Of a DNA stretch of 64,000 nucleotides, positions 50,753-63,399 are shown one piece after another. Numbering within the stretch: the stretch's first letter is position 1; every line of letters starts with the position of its first letter. The notes beneath the pieces are model-generated. The model ran no database searches, was not told where the DNA came from, and was given only the letters and a program-made list of their open reading frames with translations. Origin of the DNA: Ceratorhiza oryzae-sativae. Lineage: Eukaryota; Basidiomycota; Agaricomycetes; Cantharellales; Ceratobasidiaceae. Position numbers and translations under genes: made by a program. The DNA lies in assembly GCA_030998015.1 (NCBI GenBank), contig JARWMV010000252.1, positions 496,001 to 560,000 on the forward strand. The letters are read 5' to 3'.

Positions 50753-52573
50753 TCAAGAATATAGACCAATCGATTGAGGGAATTGGAAAACGTTGCGGGG
50801 ATCGACCGCACGCTTGATTGACGAAAGTCGTTTGTAGTGAGACCCATAGTACTGCAATTTCCACTGAGCGGGTGTCAAAGTCGGGTCAACATAGTTGACA
50901 TCTAGAAGACTCAATTAGCCATCTGATATGCTGGAAAAAGAACAAGGCGCATACATGCTGCTTTGGGATTCGGCTCCAACGAGTGGAGCAATCCATCCAA
51001 ATAGGAAATGCCATCTGACGGAAAGGGGCCCCCAATCACGACCGAAACTAGTTGGAATACGAATAGCGCATCTCGGTGTGCAAAAGCCGTGGCATCCGCC
51101 GGTTGTTTGGCGACCCCTCCTCCGTAACCTACTCCACCATCAGCTCCGCTAAAGGATCAGAGAAATTCGCCACCCACGATCGGTTTCGATATACCAATAC
51201 CCATCAAACGCGAATCCGTATTTCTCAATATAATCGAACAAACTAGTCCATTGAGCGGTAGTGACAGGCTTTTTGGCAAACCAAGATTTCGCGAACATCG
51301 GGAATTGCATTTCTGTCCCGTTGGTCGCAAGAGGGCCACTGATCGCCACAATGCCGTTGTACCAGTCGTTTACGACCGATGTGAAATTTCCCGGACTAAG
51401 GATGCTCGCCCAATTCGCAGTGACCGAGTCGAACTCGGCCTTTGTTCCGTAATATGTTCCCCGGTACTATAGATGATTCACAACCTGTAAGCATTAGCAA
51501 GAGTGTAAAAGTGGCATATCCATACCTCCAATAACAAACTCGTCCCGTTATTCAACCACACTCTCCCAACCGTGCAAATAACCGACATCTCATCCGGCGC
51601 GCCAAGCGCAATTTGCTGCCACCTTTCCATTAAATTCCGAACTTGTGCCGGACTCAGCACAACCGCCGAATAATCGACCTTGTACGAAATCACCACGGGC
51701 GGTGCAGGAAGCGTCGCAAACGTCCACTCGGTGACGATACCATACGATGCTCCGGCTCCACGCAGGGCCCAAAATAGGTCTGGGTTTTTGGATGCAGAGG
51801 CGGTGGCGAGGGTGCCATTTGCTAAAACGACTTGGGCGGACGTAACGTGGTCATGCAAGAGTCCTGCGACGCGGGAGTAGGGACCAAAACCACCGAAGGC
51901 TGTATGTCCCTAGTATATGCGACTAGTAATTAAATACCTCTTGATTAGGTCGCTGGATACCAACTCACACCGGAGCCAACATATGGACAAGTTCCATGAG
52001 GGAGTGCCCTCTTGCCGTTATCCCAGAGTTTTTGAGCGATATCGCCTAGTCGATTACCCGTTTGGATCTTGGCACCCCCGGAACTATCGATCGAAAATGA
52101 AGTCATGTTAGATACATCCACCACTAGTGATCCATTTTGACCTCCAACCTATGCGACGCATGATCAGATATATGGAATGTGAAAAAGAGTATAAAAACCC
52201 ACCCCAAATAGTGCATACGAATGTCCTCCTGAACGTCCTACAACAGGAACGCCAAACTTTGCACCACACTTGACATACTTCTGTACATCCTCGGGCAACA
52301 TCCTATTCTCGAGCATGCTAGCAATAAGGTCAAACTCTCTGAATGGAAGAATACATACGGGTATACTATCGCTGCAGGATCGTATCGTATCCTTATATTC
52401 CAGTTTGCAGTCACAGACGCATCATAAGTCGGACTTGATGGTGTCAAAACAAGACTGGAACTCGATGTGCCCGACCTGAGGCAAGAAATGAACGCGGCGT
52501 CGTTGCTAGACGCCGTCGCCGACGCGAGGGTGAAAGTCTGAAGGAGCAAATTGGCCCAACCCAGCATTGTCAT
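50753..52573 (-). CDS. Secreted bicovalent-FAD oxidase (AA7/glucooligosaccharide oxidase type)
   Basis: Seven exons (52359-52573, 52203-52317, 51969-52148, 51526-51909, 51174-51466, 50955-51148, 50753-50901) give 509 residues. A signal peptide (MLGWANLLLQTFTLASATA) starts the protein. The FAD-binding part has GRSGGHSYALFG (His for the 8-alpha bond) and HGTCPYVGSGGHTAFGG (Cys for the 6-S bond), so FAD should be attached twice, as in glucooligosaccharide and chitooligosaccharide oxidases. The C-terminal BBE segment has NYVDPTLTPAQWKLQYYG and FQFPQSIG. Such enzymes oxidise sugar ends and release hydrogen peroxide outside the cell; the substrate is unknown. Frame closure needs a 25-nt intron at 51149-51173 (see findings). 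A TATA box lies 38 nt before the ATG. Confidence 0.88.
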
Positions 52574-53110
52574 GGAGCCGTGAGAACCCTTGTGCGTGCA
52601 GGCGTGAACCTTTTTATACACCACACGTTAGATTTGTGCCGAAGATGTCAGCCGTTCCAATGGAAGGGCGCTTCTCCTGCTCGGCCATCTCGGCGCATAC
52701 AGAGACGGTTATGTTCCCTAAATTGGTGTCGTCGAGGCGGATTTCATCTTTGGTTTTCAGGTCACAATCAACAGCACGAGCGATTTTCTATTGAAGATGG
52801 AATATACGCGGCACATTTCATAGCCACCTCGCTTTCACAACGACGGTCAGAATGTGCTATCAGGCGATCAACGAAGCACATGCTACAGTCGAGTCACAAA
52901 TCATACAACGAGGCAAATGAACAGTCACGGCATCGGGGTTTGGAGTGAGATATTCAGGTAATGAAGAAAATGAGCATAAACATGTGAGATGCCGAACAAG
53001 CGGGATGAGTTGCGTGGGCAAAATTGACGGGCACAGGTGGTGTAATTTTTATTTTCAAGTCCGGAGTTCATGGGTCGAGCCGAGGCCGCACCGTCGCAGA
53101 GGACGCAATA
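52574..53110. other. Intergenic region
   Basis: Promoter of the FAD oxidase and 3' flank of the F-box gene. No coding signal is seen. Confidence 0.5.
52611..52618 (-). promoter_or_regulatory. TATA box of the FAD oxidase gene
   Basis: TATAAAAA on the minus strand, 38 nt before the ATG at 52573. The spacing implies a very short 5' leader. Confidence 0.5.
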
Positions 53111-54733
53111 TTATTGAGTACTAATAGTAATCATTGAAATTGTGCGGCAAGCTAGTTTGGAGGTTGAGTCCTCGTCTGTGATAGCGCATACAAGTCCGGG
53201 ATAGGCATCCACTAACGCAGCCTGTATCCTCGGCAAGCTCATGGCTGGCGTGCTTTGCGGATATGAAGAGCACTTGTCCAGACGCAGATCCGATATGCCA
53301 TGGCTATCGATGAGTTCTCTTAATCGTGCAAGAGTGACTGCACACGCAGACAAAACCACCCTGCTGGAAGAGTTTCTCCGACTGGATGACTGCGATGTTG
53401 GTCCAATGTATGCTTCATCAAAAAATTTCACGAATCCTAAAACTAGGGTTTTCATGTGAGGATAGAGTTCTAAAAGAGGGGACCAAGACAAGACGGCTGC
53501 CAGTTCGCCAGGACAGAAATAAAGTGTAGTTATTCGAGATCGAGCGAAGAAACCGTCTAGTTCCTTTCGTACGGTGTCAAACCGAAACCCGACTAAAGCA
53601 CATTGCGACCCAGGGGCGGAAATAGAGAGCAACGAAAGCATAAGATTCATGGATGGATTCGAAAGACTAGACAGGCTCAAGACTTCTAGATGGTTGAGCG
53701 CTATAGCACCAGTGTGAGTCCAGCCGCTTGCACTAGTTAAAGTCACATTGCGAAGCTTTAATGTAGATAGGACTGTACTCTCAGATAAGACCTGAGCAAA
53801 ATGCGGCACGGATATGACACCTCCCCTCCGAGGAAATTCGATTCGCAGGTCGATAAGATTGTGATAAATGCCAATGTCCCAGTCAAACGTGACGTCCACT
53901 AAATGGAGTCTGCGGAAACATATCAATTGCTGCTCTCCATTTCTCAGCCGCTCTGCGAATACAGGCTGTTGAATTCGCCCGGGCAACGATGTAACCGGGA
54001 CCTCGAGGCCGGCTCGGTGGTGGTACGCCAAAAGCGACCTAGGCATGTCCACACTGCCATGAGCAAGCCAAAGATCAAGCACGGTGTCAGCGAGTTCCCG
54101 AGTGCCATCGTGTGACGCTAGAGTAAGGGATTGAATACGATGCGCGTGCGGTGCTAGTAGAACGGCAAGTTCTTTAACATTATGCCGAGCAGGAGGGCGA
54201 GACCCTATTGGCCCTATTTCCATTTCACGCAAGTGAATATGCATGCGATGGTCTCTTGTGCGTTCTATCATAAGGCGGATAACGTCGATAGGAGTTTCGG
54301 GGAATATATCAATGTGCACCCATAATTCAGGCGTGCTCAATGCAATTTGTCGCCAACGAATACAAGTTGCGCTAGGATCGTAAAGCCCAAAGCCGTCGCT
54401 GTGTGCGCAGCGGATTTTCGATAGTGTGAGGATAATAGCCAATATTTCTGGCGGAAGCGAGTTGATATGAACAAGTGAAAACGAGTTGTTTCTCACTGTG
54501 CCCAGTGACATGCGAGCATTGTATAGCGTTTGCTCGTAGGAGACGAGGGATTCAAGGGCGGAATCGATTGCAAAGCATGTCTCCTTTATTGCAGGATGCT
54601 GATTAGAAACCGATGTGCATACAGCCCGGAGTGTAGAGCAAGTAGTCACATAAGACTTGATTGATTCGGACAACAAGGTCTGCGCGGCTTTCCACTCCCC
54701 AAGTGCGGATTGTATGGCCGTCTGCCAATCCAT
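53111..54733 (-). CDS. F-box domain protein
   Basis: One uninterrupted frame of 540 residues, in contrast to the intron-rich neighbours. An N-terminal coiled-coil region (about residues 1-90) precedes the F-box: INSLPPEILAIILTLSKI, then ATCIRWRQIALSTPELWVHID. A leucine-rich C-terminal part follows (LNHLEVLSLSSLSNPSMN in type), with irregular LRR-like spacing. F-box proteins bring substrates to SCF ubiquitin ligases through Skp1. This form, with F-box plus LRR-like repeats, is strongly expanded in Agaricomycetes. The substrate is unknown. The lack of introns might reflect duplication by retroposition, which is only a guess. Confidence 0.85.
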   Translation of the reverse strand: MDWQTAIQSALGEWKAAQTLLSESIKSYVTTCSTLRAVCTSVSNQHPAIKETCFAIDSALESLVSYEQTLYNARMSLGTVRNNSFSLVHINSLPPEILAIILTLSKIRCAHSDGFGLYDPSATCIRWRQIALSTPELWVHIDIFPETPIDVIRLMIERTRDHRMHIHLREMEIGPIGSRPPARHNVKELAVLLAPHAHRIQSLTLASHDGTRELADTVLDLWLAHGSVDMPRSLLAYHHRAGLEVPVTSLPGRIQQPVFAERLRNGEQQLICFRRLHLVDVTFDWDIGIYHNLIDLRIEFPRRGGVISVPHFAQVLSESTVLSTLKLRNVTLTSASGWTHTGAIALNHLEVLSLSSLSNPSMNLMLSLLSISAPGSQCALVGFRFDTVRKELDGFFARSRITTLYFCPGELAAVLSWSPLLELYPHMKTLVLGFVKFFDEAYIGPTSQSSSRRNSSSRVVLSACAVTLARLRELIDSHGISDLRLDKCSSYPQSTPAMSLPRIQAALVDAYPGLVCAITDEDSTSKLACRTISMITISTQ

Positions 54734-54955
54734 GGCTAGGAAAAGAGCAAACAGAAAATGTAGAGGTTGTAGATGGTAGCGCTCTATCCGAATTGATTAA
54801 AATATTCAAGATCTATAAACGGCGGGGCCTACTATGAGTGGAGCAGTCGCAGGGTGGAACTTCAAATCAAGGCTGAGCCACGAGGTTCATTCGCTATCAT
54901 TGATCAAATCCCGTTTTTGGAACAGAAAGTCGTGATGTAGTTCAAAATATATGCA

Positions 54956-55334
54956 TTACTGGAAATATTTCATTGGTACTCCGGGAGGCACCGCTTCACT
55001 GTTGAGGATGCTTATCCCCATCTGAATTAGTGTAGCATAGTCATAGAAGCTTGGACAATGGATTTAATTGACTAAACATTGCACATGTCTGTAGAGCATG
55101 ACCAGCCAATGGGTTCCGTCTTCGTCTAAAATTTGATGTTTAAGTGAGTTAGAAATATATGCTTTCAAACAAAAAAAAACTGGTTGACCTGGGGAATGCG
55201 GGACCCTGACATTCTTCGACCGATATTAATTGAAAACCACTCGCCGCGTAGATCTCAGAGTCATCTTTAGGAGTTAGGGAAGGGTTTGGCGCGACATTCA
55301 AGAGAGAGATTCTTACACTTGGACTAGAGACCAT
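54956..55334 (-). CDS. Possible small multi-exon gene, function unknown
   Basis: From the ATG at 55334, several short stretches look like exons between consensus splice sites: MVSSPS, SEIYAASGFQLISVEECQGPAFPR, DEDGTHWLVMLYRHVQ and a last piece ending MKYFQ then TAA. The phases do not all agree in my hand model, so at least one boundary is wrong. It would be divergent from POM152, with starts 87 nt apart. No family was recognised. It may be only an antisense or promoter-associated artefact. Confidence 0.25.
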
Positions 55335-55421
55335 GATGTGGGTAGGCAGCTAGACGTCCAAACAAGCCAAGGCAAGCTATGACGCGCGACCCACGTGACT
55401 ACTTTGTCACTTGCAGCGACC

Positions 55422-58400
55422 ATGGCTGCGGTAGACAAGGCCCGGCCGCTGATCTCAGAAAACTATTTGGATGCACCGACACAGAGGATAATAGCAGTGG
55501 GATTCGGTGTACTTCTCCAGGTGTGTGCCACACCATCCTGCTTTCCAGCTGTTTACACGTTTTCAGGCGAGAAAAATATGGGATATTCTTGAGGCATATG
55601 TCGCAATGGCAGCCGGGCAGAGAACCTGGCTGCTGTGGAAATGGGGATTTATCGATGCTCTATTCTTCTTCACATTGCCGTTCCTTCGAATCCCGAGGCT
55701 TAACTTCGCAAAACGAGTTGCTTTCGCGCAAATACTCCTTATGCTCGGTGCCAACTTTGCGGCTCTGGGTGATTGGCATGTGGGTATCTGGGATTCGAGT
55801 CTAACACAGCGCTAATGATATTTCCAGCTTCCGTTACCCAATCCTGGATTATACGTCCCTTTGATATTCAACCCAGACCAACAAACCGCGATTGCTGAGC
55901 GTAAAGTAACCATTAAAGGTGTTGTTGATTCCTCCGCACACTTGCTTGGTCAACATACCGTCAGGCTGTCACCTATCAAGTACGTGTAGTGAATGCTTTT
56001 GAGCCTGTCGTGTGCTTATTCCTTCGATATCCAGCACTGCCAAGCTCAACCCTCATGGCCAATCGTACTGTCTGGCTCCTCATACCCACAACAGTGCCTA
56101 TATACCAATTATCTTCAACAACTCGCAACCTTATGTCCTTCAGTTCTCCATCTCACCTCTTGGTGACAGAGGACCCCGCACATATGTCAACGTCACTAAA
56201 AGCGACCTCAACTCCATCGAAGCTACGCGTACGAAACTTATGTCGCACACACAAACTCCGTCCGCGAAGGTTCCACGTATTGTACTGAGCGAGGCGGACG
56301 AATGGGACCAACTTGACGACGATACTTTAATACAAAAGCCTAAATCTCACTCGGATGGACAAGTGGTCTTGTCCAAATCCGAGCGCCTGGCTCACATTCG
56401 GGTCGTTCAAGCTGGCGTGGTTCGTCTGGAACGCGTGCTCGACAAGACAGGGGCCGATTTCAGGATTAAAATGTCCGAAGTTGTGGTTGTCGAATGTCCA
56501 AGCGTTGGCTTTATGCCTGTGGAGGACGAGAAGAAGGGTAGGAGATGCGTTGGGGATACAGAGGAAGCTAGCGTTAGGGCACGAGGTGTGGCTCCTTTGG
56601 AGTTGAAATGGGCCTTGGACGTGAATCCCAAACCTCCTAGCGGCCTAGGCCACGAGAATTTCGCTATTCGGGGTATTGAGGGCAAGGAAGAGGTACGTTT
56701 CGTCGTTCGCTGCGTCTGACAAGAAGCTAACCCCTGCAATTTAGATTGAAGGTGCACCTGTTGCACAAGAGCTTTTCATCCCGCTGTCCTTTTCTTTTGA
56801 TACGCCTGGCAGGCACACATTCACTCTCACCAACCTTTCTGACGCGATCGGAAATAGCGTCAATCCGGCGCTTCCTCAGCATTCGTTTTCTGTTCATCGC
56901 CAGACAACCGATTCAACCCTTACCCATAAACGCTCCTATCAAGTGTTCGCGCGTCCTTCCGCAGCCTTTGAAAACTGCGAACCTGGAAAAGATATTCTCG
57001 TTCGGAAGGGTCAAGAGGGCAAGAAATTGATAGTTAAAGCAAGAACTGTCGACGAACAGGATGGATGGGGCGTGCATATTTCTTTCACTCCTGAGGAAAT
57101 CCTCGATTCCAGTGCCTCAGGCATCGTCAAAAGGGTAGTTGAAAACGTTTCGTCATCTGAATCGGATTCCTGGACGAAATACTTTCCTGCGGTACCTGGC
57201 GCTGGTAAGATCGAAATCCCAGTAAATGAGGCGGGAACGTACTCTCTGGTCCGTGTCGCGGGGGAGCTGTGCGACGGTGTGGTTCGGGCACCTGAAGTAT
57301 GTCGTGTTGTCGAAGTCCCGATGCCCAAGGCCGAAGTCGAGGTCGAAAGGATACACGAATGGTACGCACACGTTTCCTGTGTTGAATCAATACTAATCTA
57401 GGTCATACGTACAGTTCTGGGGATGTTGGAATTCATGCGATCTTTACTATGGATGGGACACCTCCATTCAAGATCCACTACACTACGACTGATCACCGAG
57501 GGAGGTCCAAATCCCAACAAACCTATCTCGGCGCCCGCGGCGAGCTTAATCTTCAGCCCAACAAAGCTGGGACTTACACATACTCATTTGACGCCATCAC
57601 CGATGCGTTTTACAACGAAATCCCGCTTTCCGGCCCTGGTCGTGTTGTTACGCAGGTTGTTCACCCACTTGCTTCAGCACGGTTTAGGGAAGCTAGCGCC
57701 GACGTGTGTGGTGAAAGCCGAGAGATTGAGGTTGGGCTAGAGCTGGAGGGTGTTGGGCCCTGGAAGGTTGAGATGCAGGTTGGAGGCGAGGTTGCCAAAT
57801 TCCAGGGGCTAAAGAAGGAGGTGGAAGTTGTCAAGGTTGGAATTCCAAAGGATGTGTACACTAAGGGTGGCAAAGTCGGCTTGGACCTCAGTGAGTCAAC
57901 CTCTCATTTGAAACCAAATTTCCTCTAATCGCTCGACGACGTAACCAGTGTCTGTCGAGGACGGAAACGGTTGCAAGAGGATGTTGAGTTTGAGACAGAT
58001 GAGCGTGGAGGTTCGCCGCGTTAAGGTCTGTCGTTGTACCCATGCTTGCCGGATGATCGATTTCTCAGCTTTTGGTATAGCCTACTGCTCGGTTTTACAG
58101 CCAAGACGGAAAATATCGTGCGATAGTTCCTCATGGATCCGAGGCTGTTCTTCCCTTGCGCTTCACTGGTGACAAAGTTAGTTTTCTGGGCGAATACCTT
58201 TTACTATTACTCACAATCTCGTAGCGATGGACGATCGAGTATCGTGCTCCTGGGTCTCAAAAGCTCCACAAAAAGATTTTGACCTCTGCAAATGATCAAA
58301 TTACGGTCAGCACTGCGGGTACCTATGAACTTGTTTCGGTATGTTCATGCCTTGGCTCTATTGGCGGCATTGGCTGAAGAAACGGCTCAGGTGTCGGATA

Positions 58401-59974
58401 GCCACTGCCCTGGCACTGTGTTCTCCGAAGGCGCGGTCTACACTGTCGATTGGATACCTTTACCTGCTGTTGGGTTCGCGCCTTCGGCTGGTGTTTTCGA
58501 CAAAGATCGCAGTGTAATCGTCAGGCCACCGGTGTGTGCAGGTACGTGAGATATTTGCCGAATCGCAATTCATTTATGTTGATGAATGAAATATAGGGGA
58601 AGAAGATCATGCCGATATTGATCTGATTGGTGAGTTTGAAGTCATGCTAATGCACCTAATATTTACATATACCTCACAGGCCGTGCTCCCTTCCAAGTTA
58701 CTTATACGCATACGGATCCCGATTCTTACTCGGTGGATAGCCTATTCACTTCGCTCAAGAATCTCAGTCGGCTTGCAATGCGTACTAGCGAACCAGGAAC
58801 TCACATCTACACACTTCAACATCTCGCAGATGCGACTTACAGCACTGGCATTAGCCTTGATGCCAAGCGCACTCGTGGCCTCCGCTTAGAACAGGTTGTA
58901 CGTGCCCGCCCTTCTGCTCGGTTCAAGTCTTCGGGTCGTATCTCGCGATGCCTAAACACGGACCTCAACTTGTCGCTCGATCCAAATGCCGTTCTTCTTT
59001 TGAGTGGCACGCCGCCATTTACGTTATCTGTGGCGGTACGCAACCTGGCCGAGGGCGAAAATCACTACGCACAAATCGTAACACATGACCACGAATGGGC
59101 TGTTAACATTCCGAACTATATGTTCCGCACAATTGGGCCACATGTTATTGCTATTGAGAAGGTCCGTGATGCGTCTATGTGTGACGAAGTGAAGGTGGGC
59201 GGAGAAAGGTCTCTCTGGGTGGACGTCGCAGAGACGGCAGCCATCATTCCTCTGGAACGAAGTGGACTATTGTGTCGGCGACGTGCTCAACTTCCAGTTG
59301 GAAGGAACCGCACCATGGCAAATCGGGTATGTTCCATACGCACTTTAGCATCCCTTGGGAGTTCTAACATAGCGCCAACTTGAAGCTACGTGTTCAATGG
59401 GAAGCATACACTTGCCAAGTCGACAAGTTCTCGTTTCAGTCGCGTTGCTGCTCAACCTGGAGTTTTCACTGTCGAAAGCATCGCACACCAGCAGAACTAT
59501 TGCAAGACTGCGGTACGAGATGTCGAAATGCACATCCACGAATTACCAACTGCTCGCGTCAGCGACGGTAATCGGGTGATTGAGGATATCCGTGAGGGTA
59601 TGTTGTGGGGTGTTGGTTTTTAGCACTCGATGCTAACATTTCATTTAGGCGACCAAGCTGAAATCGTGTTCAAGCTTAGCGGCGAGCCGCCGTTCACATT
59701 CACTTATCAGCGTACCGAGCTTGTTGACCCAAAGAAGAAATCCAAAACACCACCGAAGGTTGTAGAAACACATACAGTATCTAATGTGTTCAAGAATGAG
59801 CATTCAATTTTCTCCGCAGCAGAAGGTATAGTACCCGAAGTCTGGTTCGGAAAGCTGAAAAGAAGTGCTAATTCATCTGGTTCTTGAATAGGTACCTGGA
59901 CCGTAACCTTTATTTCAGACAAGTGGTGCAGGTACCCAACTGCAGCAGTGGACTCAACTGTCGAAGAGGCTTGA
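55422..59974 (+). CDS. POM152: Nuclear pore membrane glycoprotein POM152
   Basis: Fifteen exons run from 55422-55520 to 59892-59974, giving about 1267 residues once one base is discounted. The N-terminus (MAAVDKARPLISENYLDAPTQR) and two to three membrane segments (FGVLLQ, FIDALFFFTLPFLRI, ILLMLGANFAALG) match POM152. The rest is a chain of Ig-like repeats in the pore-membrane lumen, with recurring pieces such as TMDGTPPFKIHYTTTDH, GRAPFQVTYTHTD, LSGTPPFTLSV, LEGTAPWQIGYVFNGK and LSGEPPFTFTYQRTE. It anchors the nuclear pore ring to the membrane. In exon 12 (58680-59326) the frame shifts at about 59260: IIPLER is followed by VDYCVGDVLNFQ only if one A is removed. Given the otherwise intact gene, a consensus error is likely. 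Confidence 0.92.
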
Positions 59975-60411
59975 TCAAGTAATCACATCATTTGCGTCCG
60001 ATAAAAGTATCATCTAGCATTCCAAGCTTGTTTGTGTCTGCAGTTTTGTATCCTATTTAATATGATCGCAGATTTCAGTAGCTAGATTGTCTCCCTAGGG
60101 TCACTAAACTCGAACGATGGGCCGCGGGATGAAGATGATTGTTAGCGGATGTAAATGGAGTTTTCTGGAAATGCGGATGGCCGGCGTGACTCAAAGCGCA
60201 ACTGTGCACATATTCGTCGGGTCCGCATGGACTCCATGCGGCAACGTATGAAATTCAAGCAACCAGGTTCCACGCCTCGCGAGTACGCACACGATGCTAT
60301 ATATATTTTATATCTGAAGCCTTAAGGTGAAATCCAGAAGGGCCGAAATATCTACACCGAAACCGAAAAACAGTCCCATAAGTATTTATTCGCAAAAAAG
60401 TATAGCTTGGA

Positions 60412-62976
60412 TCATGTTCGTTTGCCGTGCGCAGACTGCAACCGAGAAGTCATGAGCTCTACGCCAGGTTGCATAGGAAGTGTGAAAACCTACTAAGAGC
60501 GCCATTAACTGTTGCATCGCCTGAGGAGTTTGTGTGTTTGCAGGAAGAGGTGCCTGTGGCTGAGCTTGAGTTGGAGGTGGCGGTGGGGGCAGCTGTGGTT
60601 GTTGTGGAGGCGGGGCAGAGTATTGGCCATATGCATACATATTTGGGGGCTGCTGTGCAGGGGGAGGGGGATTCGCAGCGGCAGCAGAAGCTTGCTGAAG
60701 CAATGCTAGAACGCTCGGCGGAAGGCTAGCTAGCGTCGCTGACTGACTCGGGGTTGTTTGGGGCGGCGCCGGTGGCATGGGAGGTGCCGTAGCGGCAGCG
60801 GGCGGTGGATATGATGTATAACTGGGTGGAGGAGCGGGGTAGCCTGTTGGTGGGAATGGCGGCATCGCCGAAGGAGGGGGAGGATAGGCGTATGCGCCTG
60901 GAGGAGGTACATTGGACGTTGGCGCGGGTGCCGGTGGAGGAGTTTGAGTGACTTGAGGTTGTTTAAGTGCCGCAAGCAGCTGCTGGACCTTCTTCGCTTG
61001 CTCCAAGCGATCATCGGTGAGCTAGTTTAAGGGAGGCGTTAATGATGTAGCTATGAGAATCGCTCAAAGTCAAGCACTCACCGGCGCCGCAGCTGAACTG
61101 GAGGCAGGCGGTCCATACCCCCCGCCTCCCTGGTACCCATTGTCTTGGGGAGGAGACGCATAGCTTCCTCTTCCACCGCCGCGCCCCTCGTCGTAATCAA
61201 ACCGACTCCCACGACGTGGTCCGTAGTCATCCCTGTCACGGCCTCGAGGGCTGCGCGAACGTCGGCGCTCACGTTCCCATGAACGATCCCTCGATCGGTC
61301 TCGACTATCAAAGTCTCGGGGGGCTCCTCGACCACGGCCACGTCCTCGTCCACGTGGGGGATGATCAGAATCCCGGCCATACTCACGTTCTTCGAGTTGG
61401 CGTCTGTAGGTGCAATTAGTGGCAGTAAGAATTGACGTCAATTATAACACACTTTGAACCAGGTACTGGCCCTGGAGGAAGGGGTGTTTCCGGAACATCC
61501 CATGCAAACTCAATGTGCATCACACCATCTTGCAAAGGTTGACCTTGAAGGTGGTCGTGTGCCTTTTCCATGGCCTTCACGGCGCGTCAATTATATGCCT
61601 GAAGCAATGCAAGTCAAACTTACCCGGCTATCGTAGAACTCGATAAGCTTTTGGCTGGGGGACTGGGTTAGCACAGATTGTTCCTTCCAAGTTCGACCAA
61701 GCTCACTCGTTTCGGCCGTCGGCAGGGCTGATCTGCTTCACGTCGCCAAACTGTGCGAATCGACGTCGTAGCTCGTGGTCATCCACTGATTGGTTCGATT
61801 GGCGAAGTGTGACAAGGAGCGTGCCCTAATGAGAAGAGTGTCGGCCAGGAATAGTGATAAGATGATGCACAACGCTTACCTGATTCTTGTCTCGCTCGCA
61901 TCTTCCTGCTCGCTCGTCGCCACGAGGGAGACTGTAATGAACATCGATTGGGCGGCCAGAAATATCACTATCTTGCAATCTTTCACGAGCGCGCTCCGCG
62001 GCACGAACATCATACTAAAACGCATATTGAACAATCAAACCAACATGTCTGTCGGCGGGAATACTCACGTATGTCACAAACACCATCCCGCGAGTGGAGA
62101 TAAGGTCAAAAAATGTCTTGATCTCACCAAACTCTTCAAATTGCCTTCGCACGCTATCACTGTCGGTCTCATACTATGAGAGAGTCAGGCTACGAATACT
62201 TCCGATGCAAGCTCGACAGACCTTAATGTTACGAATAAACAGCGTGCGACAAGGTCTCTCACGCTTAATTCGCTGCTCAATCAGATCATCATGGATGGCG
62301 TCGTCACGCGAAGTTGGGCGCGGGGCGCGTCCGCCACGAGCACCATATCCATTATCACGAGCTGGAGGATCAAACTCGTCTCTGTCGCCGCCTCGGAAAC
62401 CGCCACGCCCGCGAGGGCCACCACGGCCACGGCCTCTACGTTCACCATGATCTGGACATAACCATAATAAGCATCGGTCGAGAATCAATATGATAACGGG
62501 ATGAAAGGATTTCCAAGATCGGGAAACAATAGATATATGGCTTGCTGATTTAAGGCTCAAATCAAAGGTTCTTTGGACAGCTCGCAGTGTCTCAATGACT
62601 CGGATTGGTTCTTACGAGTTGTCCCAGGAAACAAAAATGGGGTTATGACGTCGTGTTGCGTACCTTCGAAACCTCCTCCGAAACCACCGCGGTCTTCGCC
62701 ATATCCGCCTGGACCCGGTCCGTTCTCATGATAACCGGATGGAGGCCCATTAAAGTACGGATCACTAGGACCGTTGTACGGCCCTTCGAAGGGAGGTGGG
62801 TCGAAGTCGGAGTGACCACCGCGGCTGCCACCCCTGCCCCCTCGGCCTCTACCGCGGCCTCCGCGCCCACGTCCCCTACCTCCACCACCTTCTGAGTCAA
62901 AGAATCTTTCAGGCGGCGGCGATCGTCGCCGAGGCGGTTCATCGTAGCCGCCGTACGGATGATGACGACCGTTCAT
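60412..62976 (-). CDS. Mei2-like RNA-binding protein with two RRMs and RGG repeats
   Basis: Ten exons (62664-62976, 62222-62451, 62069-62173, 61880-62014, 61707-61825, 61624-61654, 61453-61574, 61082-61403, 60494-61021, 60412-60435) close in frame to 642 residues. RGG-rich runs open the protein. RRM1 reads CRTLFIRNIKYETDSDSVRR, GEIKTFFDLISTRGMVFVTY and YDVRAAERARERL, with ISGRPIDVHYSLP, a signature of Mei2-type RRMs. RRM2 reads NQGTLLVTLRQ, FGDVKQI and VMHIEFAW. A second RGG/RS-rich segment and a Pro/Gln-rich tail with a short helix (RLEQAKKVQQLLAALKQ) follow. The RRM3 that defines true Mei2 is missing. It probably binds mRNA and regulates its fate. It is divergent from the Rab5 gene. Confidence 0.88.
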
Positions 62977-63399
62977 GTTTTCAATCGAAATCGCACGAAA
63001 GACTTAGCTAACGGCTTAGTGGTGGTGGGGCCTTCGCTTCACAACGGGACTTTATGGTGAACGTGGATTCAGTACGATCTGCCCGAATGTGTGATGGCCC
63101 TCAACGATGAAGTTTTCGTGTGTTTTGAACTTGCAATGTTGTCAAATCGGAAAAGCGCAGCAATATTCCTGTTGCACGTTATTGAGCTAGATTCTCGCTC
63201 GTTTACGGGCACGACACAGGACGTAAGTGGGATGGAGGTGACGGGAGTTGGAAGCAAGCTTGTGCAAAGTTGGCCCAGGAACGTGGTTACCTCATCAACC
63301 CGTCACAGCCCGTGCTAAGCGCCGACCTATCAATCTCGTTTTGCTCCCCACCACCACTTGCATTTCACGCTCTATTTTTCTTCAATCTACTCGTCAGCC
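62977..63399. other. Divergent promoter region
   Basis: A shared upstream region of 423 nt between the RRM gene (minus) and Rab5 (plus). A pyrimidine-rich tract (cctatcaatctcgttttgct in type) precedes the Rab5 ATG. No gene is seen. Confidence 0.5.
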
